Source: Crocinitomicaceae bacterium (GTDB taxonomy: Bacteria > Bacteroidota > Bacteroidia > Flavobacteriales_D > Crocinitomicaceae). From it: a stretch of 64,000 nt of DNA. The stretch is taken from contig JADJGJ010000002.1 of the NCBI GenBank assembly GCA_016708105.1, forward strand, positions 806,001 through 870,000, in the 5' to 3' direction. The number at the start of each line of letters is the position of its first letter. Within the stretch, counting starts at the first letter, position 1. Of the stretch, positions 1 to 9,342 are shown one piece after another. The translations under genes and the position numbers were made by a program. The notes below the pieces were generated by a model. That model made no database searches, was not told where the DNA came from, and saw nothing but the letters and a program-made list of their open reading frames with translations.

Positions 1-1458
1 GACACAGCAAATAATGGTGCTGACGCAGTTGAAATGAGCGCTTCTACGCATTATGATGTGATTTTTCTGGATGAAAATATGCCGGGACTAACTGGACTTG
101 AAACCTTGTCGCGGATTAAAGCCAAGAAACCCGGAGTGCCAGTAATCATGATTACCAAAAGCGAAGAAGAGCATATTATGGAAGAAGCCATTGGTGGTCA
201 AATTTCAGATTATCTGATTAAACCCGTGAATCCAAACCAAATTTTGCTGTCGCTAAAAAAACATTTGGATGGCAAAGAACTCGTTGACCAGAAAACATCT
301 GTTGATTATCAAACTGAGTTCAGACAACTTGGAATGCGCATCAATGATAGGCCATTAGCAGCTGAGTGGATGGAAATTTATCATGACTTAGTAAATTGGG
401 AATTGAAATTGGAGAAATCATCAGATGCCGGAATCAGAGAAATTCTCAACATGCAAAAAAAAGAAGCCAATGCTCAGTTTTGCCGTTTTGTTGATCAGAA
501 TTATCGTGATTGGTTGCATGGAGATGAAGATGCTCCGCTTTTATCTCATCAGATACTACAAAAAAAATTATTCCCCCAACTTGGTAAAGAACCTATATTC
601 TTAGTTGTTATTGATAATCTGCGCTATGATCAATGGAAAACTCTGCGTCCATTACTTGAAGAATTTTTTGTTGTTGAAAAAGAAGAACTCTTTTATTCTA
701 TTCTGCCCACTGCAACACATTATGCGCGCAACGCATTATTTGCCGGAATGACACCCTTGCAGATAGCTAAAAAATTTCCAAAACTGTGGATGAATGAAAA
801 TGATGAAGGTGGAAAAAATATGCATGAAGCTGAATTTCTGGAGGGCAATTTGAAACGCAATAACAAGCAAGTCAAAATGTCTTATCACAAGGTAATAAAA
901 CTAGATTTTGCAAAAAAACTGGTTGACAAGTTCAATGAATTATTGCACCATGATCTCAATGTGATTGTCTACAATTTTGTAGATATGCTTTCACATGCAC
1001 GCACTGAAATGGATGTGATCAAAGAACTTGCAGATGATGAACCTGCGTATCGGTCTCTTACCGCATCGTGGTTTAATCATTCACCATTGAAAGATATTCT
1101 GAAAAAAATTGCCGGAAAAAAATTGCGTGTCTTTATTACAACCGATCACGGAACTATCAAAGTGGATAACCCGGTCAAAGTGGTAGGTGATAAAAACACC
1201 AATACCAATTTGAGATACAAGGTGGGAAAAAATCTTGACTATAATGCAAAAGAGGTTTTAGTTTCTTCAAACCCTGAAGACATTGAATTGCCAAAAGAGA
1301 ATGTGAGTTCAAGTTTTATTTTTGCCAAAGAGAATGATTTTTTTGCGTATCCTAACAACTACAATCATTACGTGAACTATTATACAGACACCTTTCAGCA
1401 CGGAGGCATTTCACTGGAAGAAATGATTATACCATTTATTGAATTACGCTCAAAATGA
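1..1458 (+). CDS. porX: PorX-like response regulator with PglZ domain (5' end cut by window)
   Basis: The reading frame is open from base 1, so the true start lies upstream. The N-terminal part is a CheY-like receiver; the likely phospho-acceptor Asp is the FLDENMPG aspartate at bases 70-72, so roughly 30 N-terminal residues are missing. The C-terminal two thirds match the PglZ/alkaline-phosphatase-like domain, with VIDNLRYDQW, PTATHYARN and TTDHGT as metal/active-site segments. This architecture is that of PorX, the response regulator that works with PorY and SigP to control type IX secretion genes. The stop overlaps the tsaE start by 4 bp (ATGA), so the two are translationally coupled. The identification rests on architecture; a paralogous RR-PglZ protein is a minor alternative. 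Confidence 0.9.
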   Translation, partial: DTANNGADAVEMSASTHYDVIFLDENMPGLTGLETLSRIKAKKPGVPVIMITKSEEEHIMEEAIGGQISDYLIKPVNPNQILLSLKKHLDGKELVDQKTSVDYQTEFRQLGMRINDRPLAAEWMEIYHDLVNWELKLEKSSDAGIREILNMQKKEANAQFCRFVDQNYRDWLHGDEDAPLLSHQILQKKLFPQLGKEPIFLVVIDNLRYDQWKTLRPLLEEFFVVEKEELFYSILPTATHYARNALFAGMTPLQIAKKFPKLWMNENDEGGKNMHEAEFLEGNLKRNNKQVKMSYHKVIKLDFAKKLVDKFNELLHHDLNVIVYNFVDMLSHARTEMDVIKELADDEPAYRSLTASWFNHSPLKDILKKIAGKKLRVFITTDHGTIKVDNPVKVVGDKNTNTNLRYKVGKNLDYNAKEVLVSSNPEDIELPKENVSSSFIFAKENDFFAYPNNYNHYVNYYTDTFQHGGISLEEMIIPFIELRSK

Positions 1459-1892
1459 TGATGGATTTAAAGTTTAAATACGAGGTTAAAAATCTTGATC
1501 AACTTGAAGATGCCGCGATTAAATTTTTTGAATTTTTACAAGCGCAATCTCACAAAATAGTTGCCTTTCATGGCGCTATGGGGGCGGGTAAAACCACGTT
1601 CATTAAAGCCTTGTTGAAAATAATGGAAACAGCAGACTTTGGGTCATCGCCTACGTTTGCTCTGGTGAGTGAATATCATTCAGATGTGCATGGCAGAATT
1701 GTTCACTGTGATTTTTACCGATTAAAAACACCGGAAGAGGCTTATGATATTGGTATTGAAGAAATTTTGGATGATACCTGTTGGTGCTTTGTTGAGTGGC
1801 CTGAGAAACTGGGTAACCTTCTGCCACATGGTTGCGTACACGCTAAGATAACTGATCAAAACGGACTTAGAATAATTACGGCAAGCGTATGA
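1455..1892 (+). CDS. tsaE: tRNA threonylcarbamoyladenosine biosynthesis ATPase TsaE
   Basis: TsaE (YjeE) is the small ATPase that helps TsaB/TsaD transfer threonylcarbamoyl to A37 of ANN-decoding tRNAs. The 145-residue length is usual for the family. The Walker A motif GAMGAGKTT lies at residues 40-48 (Lys46), followed by SSPTF (switch-like) and the HCDFYRL and FVEWPEKL segments typical of YjeE. Three consecutive ATG codons (1455, 1458, 1461) are possible starts; the first overlaps the porX stop by 4 bp. The stop in turn overlaps the start of the alanine dehydrogenase gene by 4 bp, making a tight three-gene unit. Confidence 0.93.
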   Translation: MMMDLKFKYEVKNLDQLEDAAIKFFEFLQAQSHKIVAFHGAMGAGKTTFIKALLKIMETADFGSSPTFALVSEYHSDVHGRIVHCDFYRLKTPEEAYDIGIEEILDDTCWCFVEWPEKLGNLLPHGCVHAKITDQNGLRIITASV

Positions 1893-3109
1893 TAACAGAT
1901 CCTGATGCACTGAAATCACTCATGAAAGAGGCAAGCATGCTTCCGCAAGAAGAGATGTTGGCCATAGGAAGGAAGAAGGGAAAGCTGGTGATTGGTATTC
2001 CCAGAGAAACATCTTATCAGGAAAACCGCGTGGCACTTACACCAGAGGCGGTTCAATTTTTGACCAGTAACGGTCATGAAATTCTGATTGAAACTAAAGC
2101 CGGTGAAAATGCCCGTTACAGTGATCATGATTATTCTGAATCAGGTGGCTCAATTGCTTATGACAAATCAGAAGTTTTTAAAGCAAACATCATTCTGAAA
2201 GTAGCCCCACCTACAGATGAAGAAATAGAATTAATGCCGGGCAATCAAACATTGATTTCTGCTTTGCAACTTACTTTACATCCAAAGAAAACGTTGGTGG
2301 CGTTGATGCAGAAAAAAATTACGGCCATAGCTTGGGATTATATTCAGGATGAGCATCAGATTTTTCCTGTGGTGCGCGCCATGGGTGAAATTGCCGGCAA
2401 TACGTCTGTATTAATTGCGGCTGAATTATTATCAAATTATAAAACCGGAAAAGGATTAATGCTTGGCGGTGTTGCCGGTGTGCAACCAACTGAAGTTGTT
2501 ATTCTGGGTGCCGGCACAGTTGGTGAGTATGCTTGTCGTGCTGCAATGGGTTTGGGTGCTTCAGTAAAAGTATTTGATAATTCCATTTCTAAATTGCGTC
2601 GTCTGCAAAATGATTTGGGGCAACGAATTTTCACTTCAGTACTTCAACCAAAATTATTAGAAAAAGCAATCATGCGCGCTGATGTTGTTATTGGTGCTGT
2701 GCGTGCTCCGTTTGGACGCACTCCTTGTATTGTTACTGATAACATGGTGAAAGGTATGAAACCTGGTTCAGTGATTGTTGATGTGAGTATAGATCAGGGT
2801 GGATGTTTTGAAACCTCACGCGTAACTAATCACACCAAGCCTACCTATACTGAGCATGACGTAATTCATTACTGCGTTCCAAATTTAGCATCGCGTGTGT
2901 CACGAACTGCATCTATTGCGTTGAGCAATATTTTCTCTCCTCTATTACTTGAAATGGGTGAGATGGGAGGCAGTAAAGAAATGATTAAACGTGATCCCGG
3001 AATTAGAAACGGGGTTTATATCTATAAAGGAAAACTTACCAGTGAAATTTTAGGTAAAGTATTTGATCTTCCGTTTAAAAATATTGAACTCCTATTGGCC
3101 GCAATGTAA
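1889..3109 (+). CDS. ald: Alanine dehydrogenase
   Basis: This 406-residue protein catalyses NAD-dependent oxidative deamination of L-alanine to pyruvate. The conserved N-terminal AlaDh/PNT segment GIPRETSYQENRVALTP begins near residue 35, after a ~30-residue extension often seen in Bacteroidota homologues. The Rossmann dinucleotide motif VILGAGTVGEYACRAA lies near residues 203-218 and is followed by the acidic residue in VKVFD expected for NAD preference. Near the C-terminus, HYCVPNLASRVSRTAS is the family hinge and active-site segment. It overlaps tsaE by 4 bp. Pyridine nucleotide transhydrogenase alpha is related, but the length and single-chain form fit Ald. Confidence 0.9.
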   Translation: MITDPDALKSLMKEASMLPQEEMLAIGRKKGKLVIGIPRETSYQENRVALTPEAVQFLTSNGHEILIETKAGENARYSDHDYSESGGSIAYDKSEVFKANIILKVAPPTDEEIELMPGNQTLISALQLTLHPKKTLVALMQKKITAIAWDYIQDEHQIFPVVRAMGEIAGNTSVLIAAELLSNYKTGKGLMLGGVAGVQPTEVVILGAGTVGEYACRAAMGLGASVKVFDNSISKLRRLQNDLGQRIFTSVLQPKLLEKAIMRADVVIGAVRAPFGRTPCIVTDNMVKGMKPGSVIVDVSIDQGGCFETSRVTNHTKPTYTEHDVIHYCVPNLASRVSRTASIALSNIFSPLLLEMGEMGGSKEMIKRDPGIRNGVYIYKGKLTSEILGKVFDLPFKNIELLLAAM

Positions 3110-3131
3110 TTATGGCTTCAATTGAAAAAAC

Positions 3132-5084
3132 TTAGACAGACTGATCAAGTTTTCTCCAATTTTTAATCACAATTTTTAAATCCATTAACATGGAGTGATT
3201 TTTGGCGTAGATCAGGTTGATACGTGCAATAGCATCTTCATCATGCACACCTTCTTTGAATTGTTGATTTGCTTTCAGAATGCCTTTTTTAATTTTTGGC
3301 AAACGCAGTGAACTGATGTGTTTCACCGGAGCATATCCTACTAATGAAACAGAGCCAAATAGAAGACCAATTGCATTTTTGAACAGTTGTTTTTTATTGT
3401 TGTACAACAACATGAAGAGAGGGAAAAGCAAAATCATTTTCAACCCGCTGAAAAAATCAACTAATCTTTTCATACGTTGATTGGCCGGCTTATTTATGCG
3501 GTTGAGATCCATTACATATAAATCACCTTTAGTATCAATTGAATTGCTTCCTATTAAAAATGAAGTTTCAGGTTGCGCAATTTTGAAATCAGCGCCTGAT
3601 CCTTCAAGATTTAGCATGGATGAAATTATTTGTTGAGAAGATATATTTTTTGCGCAAAAAATGACTTCATCAATTTTGTGAATTTCTACAACTTGCTCAA
3701 GCTGACTAATGCTGCCTGAAAATTTTTTATCACCTTTTTCTTCATCGGCTGAAACATATTCAACGGATAAAATTTTTGAATTGGTTTGTAATAATAACTG
3801 ATGCACTCGTTCGGTTTCATCCGTGTCACCAACAATAACAAAGCGCTTGTTGCGCACACCGCCAATGCGCCAATCAGGTAAAACAAAATGTAAGAAGATA
3901 CGTGACAGCAAGTAATAAAGTCCAACCATGATGCCGCCGGCAAGTATAATCAAACGTGAAAATTGAATATCTTTTGGCAACAAGGCATAACCTATAAGAA
4001 TAATACCTGTACCGGCTAATGCTCCAAAAACTGATGGAAGAAGCCTAATGGGTTTGTCATACGCACCGCTGAATAAGGCAGACAAAAACCATACACCTGC
4101 GTATACAGGTAAGGCAATTTTGAGAATATTTTCAGGTACTAAAATTTCTGTGTAGTGATGATGTACAGAAGCAATTCCGAATAGTGCAATCAGTATCACT
4201 GCATAGTCCAACAAGGGAATGATAGATTTTTTAATCAACCGATTCATAACAGCAAGACCTGCTCTGAAATATATTGCCAAGTTGATTAAGAAAGAAAAAA
4301 GACTGGCATTTTTAGATGAAAAGTGTTTGCGCGCAAAAATGATCATGGCATTGTAAAACACGAAAACATAATTCACACTGGTTTTTTTTGTGCTTTCTCC
4401 TTTGTAATGGATGATGCGTGTGCCGGGGTAATAATAATTTTTGTATCCTCCAAGCACAATGCGGTAACTCAAATCTATATCCTCACCATACATAAAAAAT
4501 GCTTCATCAAGCAAGCCAACTTTATCAAGCACCGTTTTGCGCATGAGCATAAAAGCGCCTGAAAGAATTTCTATTTCATGCGTTTCATCAGGGCTGAGGT
4601 ATGATAAATGATAACGCCCGAATTTGCGTGATTTTGGAAACAACCTGGACAAACCAAAAATTTTGTAAAAAGCGTCTCGAGGTGTTGGAAGTCCGCGTTT
4701 TGATTCAGGCAAAAAATTACCTCTTCCATCAATCATTCTAACGCCCAAACCACCTGCATCAGGATGCTCATCCATGAAGCGCACTATTTTTTCAAAGGTG
4801 TCTTCTTCAACAATGGTATCAGGGTTAAGTAGCAAATGATATTCGCCCTTGGCAATTTTTAATGCCTGATTATTTGCTTTTGAGAAACCTGCGTTCTCTT
4901 TATTTTCTATGAGTATAACTTGCGGAAAACGGGTTTTAACCACTTCAACAGAACCGTCAATAGAATTGTTGTCAACTACAAATACTTCACCACTCACATG
5001 TGCCAGTGATTTGAATACTGAATTGAGACATTGCTCAAGAAAGAACTCAACATTATAGTTTACTATGACAACAGATAATTTCAA
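3132..5084 (-). CDS. GT2 glycosyltransferase fused to a degenerate sugar-phosphotransferase-like C-terminus
   Basis: Residues 1-270 form a GT-A glycosyltransferase of the WbbL/rhamnosyltransferase type: VVIVNYNV at the start, VVDNNSIDGS, LLLNPDT (metal-binding region) and GEDIDLSYR (catalytic-base region). Residues ~270-400 hold several hydrophobic helices. Next comes a CoA-binding-like Rossmann segment (RFVIVGDTDETERV), and the last ~130 residues resemble a polyprenyl-phosphate sugar transferase (MKRLVDF, SLVGYAP, LMDLKIVIKNW) without its catalytic core. The protein probably adds a sugar to a lipid-linked glycan at the inner membrane. Its start lies 3 bp after the stop of the upstream BNR gene, so the two are probably cotranscribed. 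Acceptor and sugar cannot be predicted. Confidence 0.85.
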   Translation of the reverse strand: MKLSVVIVNYNVEFFLEQCLNSVFKSLAHVSGEVFVVDNNSIDGSVEVVKTRFPQVILIENKENAGFSKANNQALKIAKGEYHLLLNPDTIVEEDTFEKIVRFMDEHPDAGGLGVRMIDGRGNFLPESKRGLPTPRDAFYKIFGLSRLFPKSRKFGRYHLSYLSPDETHEIEILSGAFMLMRKTVLDKVGLLDEAFFMYGEDIDLSYRIVLGGYKNYYYPGTRIIHYKGESTKKTSVNYVFVFYNAMIIFARKHFSSKNASLFSFLINLAIYFRAGLAVMNRLIKKSIIPLLDYAVILIALFGIASVHHHYTEILVPENILKIALPVYAGVWFLSALFSGAYDKPIRLLPSVFGALAGTGIILIGYALLPKDIQFSRLIILAGGIMVGLYYLLSRIFLHFVLPDWRIGGVRNKRFVIVGDTDETERVHQLLLQTNSKILSVEYVSADEEKGDKKFSGSISQLEQVVEIHKIDEVIFCAKNISSQQIISSMLNLEGSGADFKIAQPETSFLIGSNSIDTKGDLYVMDLNRINKPANQRMKRLVDFFSGLKMILLFPLFMLLYNNKKQLFKNAIGLLFGSVSLVGYAPVKHISSLRLPKIKKGILKANQQFKEGVHDEDAIARINLIYAKNHSMLMDLKIVIKNWRKLDQSV

Positions 5085-5087
5085 CGT

Positions 5088-6374
5088 TTATTTGACTAAT
5101 TTCTGGTGATCAATGAGGGCGGTAAAAAGGCTAATACTTGTTCCGTCTAATCTTGTCCAAATAGGACGTATAACGCCATTATGTACTGAAATATTGGTGT
5201 AATCACCAAAAAAAATCTTTGAGTTAGGTTTAAAAGATGAGTTGCTGATGCGTGTATTGTGGAATGATTCACCACCATCTTCACTCCATGCCAAATATAC
5301 ATCAGTGAGTATGCCGTCTTGCGCACGACGATCATAAAAAACAAAATATAGAAATCCATTTGTTTGGTCAATGGTCATCCAGGTGAGGAACTGATGTTTT
5401 TCACCGGAATCATTATTTACTTTTTTTACCTCTGACCAAGTTTTTCCTGCATCAGTAGATTTTATTAACCAGATATCCGTGTTGTTTTCTCCATTTCGTT
5501 GATCTGCCCAATTGATATAGATGGTACCTCGGTGCTCAGAATTGCTAAGATCACAATTAGTAACAGGCAAACCATTGCAGCGATAAATTCCCGGAATGTC
5601 AATCACCCATCCAACAGGTTGTGTTGTGACAAATTGTTCTTTTGACAACCAAGTTTCTCCGTTGTCAGTTGAAAAATTAAACCAGATAGAATCATTGCGT
5701 GACCATGCTACATAAATTTCTCCATTCGCTCCAACGGCAGGTACTGCACCTTCAGCTGTTTTATCATTGTCAAGGCAATCTCCGGGAATAAAAGAAATTT
5801 GTTTTGGAGTACTCCAGGTAAGTCCTCCATCATTAGTTTTTGAAAACAAGATGTAGGAAAAATCTTTTGGATCACTTGAATCATACGCATCAAATTGTGT
5901 CCACGTCAAATAAATTTCATTTGTTTTTGGATTCAAAGCTGCCCATTCTTTATCATGAAATTTTCCGTTAGCCAGGGTGTGTCCTTGGTATTTGAATTTG
6001 CCTTCAAGCACGTTTGATCTTTGGCAAACCATTCCACCAACTAATGTTTGTCCTTTAATTTCTGAGAGATGAAAATAATAAAATCTGCCGAGGGTATCAA
6101 TCAGCATGCAGGGGTCACCGTAAACGCCGTATTTTGATTTGATAGATTTTGAAGTCCAAGTTGCACCGGCATCTGATGAATAATAGTAATCGTTTAAAAC
6201 TGATCCGGCAATTACTTCATTGGTATTACGCGGATTGATGCAAATGGATGGTTCAACTTGTGAATAATAGTATTTAGACTTTTCAGCACGAGGCAATTTA
6301 ACATTTTTAAAGTCTGATTGCGCCTGTATCTGAACAGAATAAATGATGAGTGATATCCAAAAATAATATTTCAT
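5088..6374 (-). CDS. Secreted BNR-repeat / sialidase-like beta-propeller protein
   Basis: The 428-residue protein starts with a signal peptide (MKYYFWISLIIYSVQIQAQ). The body contains repeated Asp-box (BNR) motifs of the S-x-D-x-G-x-T-W form: SSDAGATWT, TNDGGLTWS, STDNGETWL, STDAGKTWS and SEDGGESFH. This is the six-bladed propeller fold of sialidases and related exo-glycosidases. I do not see the Arg triad needed to call it a true sialidase, so the substrate is unknown. There is no T9SS C-terminal domain. It lies directly upstream of the GT2 gene on the same strand, which may hint at glycan-related work but does not prove it. Confidence 0.75.
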   Translation of the reverse strand: MKYYFWISLIIYSVQIQAQSDFKNVKLPRAEKSKYYYSQVEPSICINPRNTNEVIAGSVLNDYYYSSDAGATWTSKSIKSKYGVYGDPCMLIDTLGRFYYFHLSEIKGQTLVGGMVCQRSNVLEGKFKYQGHTLANGKFHDKEWAALNPKTNEIYLTWTQFDAYDSSDPKDFSYILFSKTNDGGLTWSTPKQISFIPGDCLDNDKTAEGAVPAVGANGEIYVAWSRNDSIWFNFSTDNGETWLSKEQFVTTQPVGWVIDIPGIYRCNGLPVTNCDLSNSEHRGTIYINWADQRNGENNTDIWLIKSTDAGKTWSEVKKVNNDSGEKHQFLTWMTIDQTNGFLYFVFYDRRAQDGILTDVYLAWSEDGGESFHNTRISNSSFKPNSKIFFGDYTNISVHNGVIRPIWTRLDGTSISLFTALIDHQKLVK

Positions 6375-6523
6375 GGTTTAATAATTTTTATGCTTTTGCG
6401 CCTTGTTCTTTTTGATGTTCACAACAAGGTAAGAAGCAAAATTTATTTTTTCTGTAGTTTCAAAAACAGTTGTCTTGTAAGGTGGTGTATGAGATGAGGA
6501 GCAGCACATGAAAAAAAGTAATG

Positions 6524-9307
6524 TCAGAAAGGATAACCGATTCCAATATTAAACCTGAGCGCATGCGGTGCAAAGTAAGGATAATAAGATTCGTCACCGG
6601 CTTTAACTAAGTTTGGTTTATCAGGATCACTTCCATCCGTATCTCCTCCGTCAATTTTGCCATTTCCGTTGAAGTCCCAATTACTAAAGTAGGTGTCATA
6701 CGGTGTTCCAAACCATTTTTCACCTGCGGGCAAGTAAGGATTGTGTAGGGCAAATGCAATATCTAAGCGTACAATAAGAAAATCAAAATCAGCGCGAATA
6801 CCAATGCCGGGTCCAATAGCAACTTGTTTCCAAAAAGTGTTGAATTTAAAAATTCCCAAATCATCATCCATGGTGGTAGTGTCATCTTTAATTTTCCAGA
6901 TATTTCCCATGTCAACAAACAGCGCGCCTTCTAACATATCAGTGATATAGAAACGATATTCAAGATTAATTTGCAATCTCATATCACCAATTTGCGTGGT
7001 GGTTCGGGTGGTATCTTCATAGGTGCGTATGCTTCCGGGTGCCATTGAGCGGGCCGGAAATGCGCGAATATCATTTGAACCTCCTGAATAAAAACTTTGC
7101 TCATAGGGCAGTGAGGGAGAATTACCATAAGCAAAACCAACACCTGCCAAAAATCGTGCTGCCAGTTTATGTTTTTTATTGATTTTCCACAATAATAAAT
7201 ATTGGTTGTCAATTCTAATAAACTGCGTGAATGGCACACCAAAAATTTGTTTTAATCCATCATCACTCAAACTATTTGAACCAATATTTGATGCACCCAA
7301 TAATCCGCCTGACTGAATAGCATTAAACGTGTTTATGCGAATGAATTTATTATCTTGATTGGGTTTTTGACTATCTTTTTTATATGATATACCATTGTAA
7401 AGAGTAAAGTGATCAGCATACGAATTCAACAGAAAAGGGTCATTCAACTCAGCAAGTTTCAGTTTGAATTCATCTGTTTTTTCAAGACGCACAAAATCAA
7501 AATTAATCCAGCGAATAGCATATTCATCTTTCTTTCCTTCATCACCACTCACTTTGAAATTCCACTCATAAGAAAAGTGCGCCAAACGCCGCTTGAACTC
7601 AGTTCTTTTTTCAAAATTTACTGTCAAATCAAATTTGGTAGTTGGAAAAGCGCGTTTGGATGAGTTTTGGTAAAACTTTTTTGTCATAGGCACCAATTTT
7701 GGGAATGACAACTGAATGCTTGGACCCCACTGGAAGGTGTTTAGCGAAAAAGATTTTTCTTCAACTCCATCACGAGAGACAATGAGAGGTTGTGCTTCAA
7801 AACCACCAATAAATGACACCTTGAGTTTTTGTGCACCGCGGAACAAGTTTTTATGATTGTAACTCACTTGTCCCATAATACCTACAATGCTGTTTGAGTT
7901 TACCACTTTGGGTTCAAGCACAAAAGTTTGTCGTTTAGCTGGAGTGAGGTGATACGTAACATTGACACCTCTGCCAAGCGGATCTTTTGGATCAACCTCA
8001 ACAATTGGAGTGATAGTACTAAAGACATCTAGTTGCAACAATGCCCGGTATGATCGTTCCAAATACTCTTCCTTTGCAAAATGGGGAATGTAAAGGAAGT
8101 TGTTTTTGTCTATCAAATCAGGTTCTAGAAAGGGCACGTCATTATAAATGAATACGCCTTTATTAATTATTTTTGGATCACCTTTTCTAAAATGAATTGT
8201 GTCAATGTTGACAAATGTGTCAAGCAGCACGTATTGATTATCTATTACGTAATTAAGATTGTATTGATCACAACGTTTTTTAAAGAAATCAAAACCATAT
8301 TTAAAAGATAAGGTATCAGGATTGTGCAGATAAAAAGTAACATTTCGCACGGTATATGCACCATATTCAATTGGTACCAATGAATCAGGGTAATAAGGGT
8401 GTTCAACAAGTTTAGGCGCAATATGCATCACCACTCTTGCGCTATGCCCTCCACCCAAGGTATCAACTTCGTATGTGATATAACTTTTATTAAATCCAAA
8501 AAATGCACCTTGATCACGGCCGTAGCGCGAAAAATTATCACGTTCCAAATCAAGCACATCTTCATCTATCAATGCACCAATTTCAATTACTGATTTGTCT
8601 GCTTCGCAAAATTTTCTGTATTCACCAATCACATTTCCATCAGCCATTGGATCTATGTAAAAAGTATCAATGCGATATGGTTCACCCAGGTAAACGGTGT
8701 ATTCAACAAAGGCTTTGCGTTTTTTCTCTTTGAAGGTCACGGTATCAGTAACGGTAGCATCAAAATAACCACGCTTGTGAACGTAGATTTCTAATTGTTT
8801 AGTAGATTTTGAAACTAGGGCTGAATCATACATAACAGGGTTTTGTCCCATGTGCACCAGCACCCAGTCTCTCCAACCATTTTTTTGTTCCTTTAATTCA
8901 ATTTCTTTTTGTCGGTAATATTCTTTTCCTTTTTTACGCGCTTTTGCAATTCTTCGGTCGTTAATTTTTTTCTCTTTCTCTATGCGGTGATCATTTTTTT
9001 TCTGGGTCTTATGTTTTTTGTTAGCAAGTTGCTCTGTATATTTCGCCGTGTCAATTCGGTTATAGATAAAGAGTTTAAATTTTTTATTGGGAACCGGTTT
9101 TACCAAATCATACATTTCAGATGCATATATTCCCTCTTGCTCATCAGACTTCACGGTATCACCATCAGGAGAAATGGTCACAAAGTTGATTTCATTTTTT
9201 TTATGCAGGTAGTCACCTTCGCCAACATATTTTGCCTGTCTGCACCCAATGATGAACAGGGTACCGATTATAAAGGGCAGATATTTTAGTTTTTGTTGAA
9301 GCATCAT
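6524..9307 (-). CDS. tamL: TamL-type BamA-family outer-membrane lipoprotein
   Basis: The start is taken at 9307, where the product begins with a lipoprotein signal (FIIGTLFIIGC, lipidated Cys22); an in-frame ATG at 9355 would add 16 residues and overlap the divergent methyltransferase gene. At ~927 residues it has a basic linker, POTRA-like repeats (residues ~150-450) and a C-terminal Omp85 barrel containing YSGGSNDIRAFP, which resembles the VRGY/F region of the family, and ending in GIGYPF with a terminal Phe. A lipidated BamA paralogue is the hallmark of Bacteroidota TamL, the partner of TamB in outer-membrane biogenesis. The insert NGNGKIDGGDTDGSDPD near the C-terminus looks like a calcium-binding loop. 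Confidence 0.85.
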   Translation of the reverse strand: MMLQQKLKYLPFIIGTLFIIGCRQAKYVGEGDYLHKKNEINFVTISPDGDTVKSDEQEGIYASEMYDLVKPVPNKKFKLFIYNRIDTAKYTEQLANKKHKTQKKNDHRIEKEKKINDRRIAKARKKGKEYYRQKEIELKEQKNGWRDWVLVHMGQNPVMYDSALVSKSTKQLEIYVHKRGYFDATVTDTVTFKEKKRKAFVEYTVYLGEPYRIDTFYIDPMADGNVIGEYRKFCEADKSVIEIGALIDEDVLDLERDNFSRYGRDQGAFFGFNKSYITYEVDTLGGGHSARVVMHIAPKLVEHPYYPDSLVPIEYGAYTVRNVTFYLHNPDTLSFKYGFDFFKKRCDQYNLNYVIDNQYVLLDTFVNIDTIHFRKGDPKIINKGVFIYNDVPFLEPDLIDKNNFLYIPHFAKEEYLERSYRALLQLDVFSTITPIVEVDPKDPLGRGVNVTYHLTPAKRQTFVLEPKVVNSNSIVGIMGQVSYNHKNLFRGAQKLKVSFIGGFEAQPLIVSRDGVEEKSFSLNTFQWGPSIQLSFPKLVPMTKKFYQNSSKRAFPTTKFDLTVNFEKRTEFKRRLAHFSYEWNFKVSGDEGKKDEYAIRWINFDFVRLEKTDEFKLKLAELNDPFLLNSYADHFTLYNGISYKKDSQKPNQDNKFIRINTFNAIQSGGLLGASNIGSNSLSDDGLKQIFGVPFTQFIRIDNQYLLLWKINKKHKLAARFLAGVGFAYGNSPSLPYEQSFYSGGSNDIRAFPARSMAPGSIRTYEDTTRTTTQIGDMRLQINLEYRFYITDMLEGALFVDMGNIWKIKDDTTTMDDDLGIFKFNTFWKQVAIGPGIGIRADFDFLIVRLDIAFALHNPYLPAGEKWFGTPYDTYFSNWDFNGNGKIDGGDTDGSDPDKPNLVKAGDESYYPYFAPHALRFNIGIGYPF

Positions 9308-9320
9308 TTCTGTATCTTTA

Positions 9321-9328
9321 CAAAAATA
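9321..9328 (-). promoter_or_regulatory. -7 element (TATTTTTG) upstream of tamL
   Basis: The minus strand reads TATTTTTG, an exact match to the Bacteroidota TAnnTTTG element, ending 13 nt before the chosen tamL ATG at 9307. It supports the shorter start, because the ATG at 9355 would lie upstream of this promoter. No clear TTG -33 element was found at 17-23 nt. Confidence 0.45.
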
Positions 9329-9342
9329 ATTGAATCCGCAGG

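Noticed and set aside
1722..1919. Minus-strand ORF within tsaE, and other long antisense ORFs
   Set aside because: They lie opposite genes with clear family motifs and themselves show no recognisable motifs or signal sequences.
5088..6374. Calling the BNR protein a true sialidase
   Set aside because: Asp-boxes are clear, but the Arg triad, Tyr/Glu nucleophile pair and FRIP motif were not found.
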